Source of the DNA: Candidatus Latescibacterota bacterium
GTDB lineage: Bacteria; Latescibacterota; Latescibacteria; Latescibacterales; Latescibacteraceae
Direction of reading: 5' to 3'
Assembly: GCA_018656855.1 (NCBI GenBank)
Contig: JABHYP010000220.1
Location: 1 to 5,872 of the forward strand
Length of the DNA stretch: 5,872 nt
The notes under the pieces were generated by a model. That model was not told the DNA's origin. It saw only the letters and a list, made by a program, of their open reading frames with translations, and did not search any database. The position numbers and the translations under genes were made by a program. Below, one piece after another: positions 5,094 through 5,872 of this stretch (within the stretch, counting starts at the first letter, position 1; every line of letters begins with the position of its first letter).

Positions 5094-5872
5094 ATGCCCG
5101 CTTCATTCAGAGATCTTCACAAACGAGCCTTCATCCCTCTCCCACTCGGTACTGTGAGGCCGAAAGGCTGGCTCGAGGAACAGCTCCGCATCCAGGCTGA
5201 GGGGCTGTCCGGTCATCTCGACGAGGGTTTTTTTCCCGACCTTGGACCTGACAGCGGATGGCTCGGAGGAACCGGCGAGTCGTGGGAAGTAGGGCCGTAC
5301 TGGCTGGACGGGATAGTTCCGCTCGCCTATCTTCTTCAGGATTCACGGCTCAAGGCGAAAGTGGGGAAATGGATCAACTGGACACTCAATAACCAGAGTG
5401 AAGATGGCTGGCTCGGACCTGAGACAAATCATGCTGACAGGTGGTGGCCCCGTGCAATTATGCTCAAGGTACTCGCCCGGTATGCTGAGGCAACTAGTGA
5501 CCGGAGAGTCGAACCTGCCATGATGAACTACTTACGGTTCCTGACAGAAAAACTGCCGGAAAGCCCCCTCGATGTGTGGGCAAAATTCCGCTGGGGAGAG
5601 TATCTCATACCTCTCATCTGGCTCAGCGAGCGCCGTCCCTGCCCCTTCTTTAACGAGCTCTCGGAATTGATTCATAAGCAGGGTTACAACTGGAGTGACC
5701 ATTTTAACTATTTTGTCATAGATCAGACTGTTCGGGAGAATCCCAATCTGTCCACCCATGTGGTCAACCACGCCATGGGGATCAAGTACCCGGCGCTTGC
5801 GGCACTGTTCACGGGATTACGCGAGGATGCCGCAATGAGCGGACGCGCACGGGATGGGATGGACCGATTCCA
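5094..5872 (+). CDS. GH127/DUF1680-family glycosidase (beta-L-arabinofuranosidase-like), N-terminal part
   Basis: The frame is open for 259 codons from ATG 5094 to the window end, so the C-terminal part is missing. The text is that of the GH127 (DUF1680) alpha/alpha-barrel family, whose studied members remove beta-L-arabinofuranose from plant glycans: LPLGTVRPKGWLEEQL (16-31), ESWEVGPYWLDGIVPLAYLL (62-81), QSEDGWLGPE (101-110), RWWPRAIMLKVLARYAEAT (116-134), RWGEYLIPLIWL (166-177) and STHVVNHAMGIKYPALA (220-236). The alternating Trp-rich helices fit the barrel. In HypBA1 the catalytic Cys, zinc ligands and acid/base Glu lie beyond residue 300, so this window cannot show whether they are kept, and the exact sugar specificity is unknown. 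Residues 1-20 contain no signal peptide, so a cytoplasmic enzyme acting on imported oligosaccharides is likely. No sugar transporter or regulator is visible on the left; partners may lie to the right. Confidence 0.9.
   Translation, partial: MPASFRDLHKRAFIPLPLGTVRPKGWLEEQLRIQAEGLSGHLDEGFFPDLGPDSGWLGGTGESWEVGPYWLDGIVPLAYLLQDSRLKAKVGKWINWTLNNQSEDGWLGPETNHADRWWPRAIMLKVLARYAEATSDRRVEPAMMNYLRFLTEKLPESPLDVWAKFRWGEYLIPLIWLSERRPCPFFNELSELIHKQGYNWSDHFNYFVIDQTVRENPNLSTHVVNHAMGIKYPALAALFTGLREDAAMSGRARDGMDRF

Overview
The window reads as a stretch of an ordinary bacterial chromosome. It holds seven confidently supported protein genes (two cut by the window edges), one doubtful micro-ORF, no RNA genes and no complete mobile element. 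The mix of an L11 methyltransferase, a QueH tRNA-modification enzyme, a FlgM-like protein, a PQQ-type beta-propeller and a GH127-family glycosidase suggests a flagellated or formerly flagellated Gram-negative-type bacterium. The G/C-run intergenic repeat is of a kind seen in many environmental genomes, including candidate phyla, FCB-group bacteria and cyanobacteria. Placing it near FCB or Planctomycetes-like sugar degraders is only a guess; nothing here fixes the phylum.

Layout, left to right. Bases 2-460 (+) are the 3' end of a beta-propeller protein. It converges on an APC-family amino acid permease (505-1878, -). A 275-base A/T-rich gap carries a compact C/G-run repeat that can fold as nested hairpins (1982-2031). 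Next is a class I O-methyltransferase with an N-terminal export signal (2154-2813, -). A divergent promoter region (about 2814-3073) separates it from a two-gene rightward unit: a FlgM-like small protein (3074-3409) and prmA (3406-4314), whose reading frames overlap by four bases if prmA starts at its TTG. A perfect 26-base palindrome followed by T residues ends this unit and abuts the stop codon of the convergent queH (4374-4904, -). A second A/T-rich divergent region (4905-5093) leads into a GH127/DUF1680 glycosidase (5094 to the end, +) with the strongest ribosome binding site in the window.

The genes do not form one pathway. PrmA (ribosomal protein methylation) and QueH (tRNA wobble-base modification) both serve translation. 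The permease and the glycosidase are nutrient genes. The exported methyltransferase and the propeller protein probably act at the cell envelope. The points most worth a second look are the possible coupling of a FlgM-like anti-sigma protein to prmA, the methyltransferase that appears to be exported and has His-Asn where COMT has its Asp-Asn metal ligands, the structured repeat, and a perfect dyad at the presumed start of the flgM-like/prmA transcript. I found no clear sign of a wholly new multi-gene system.
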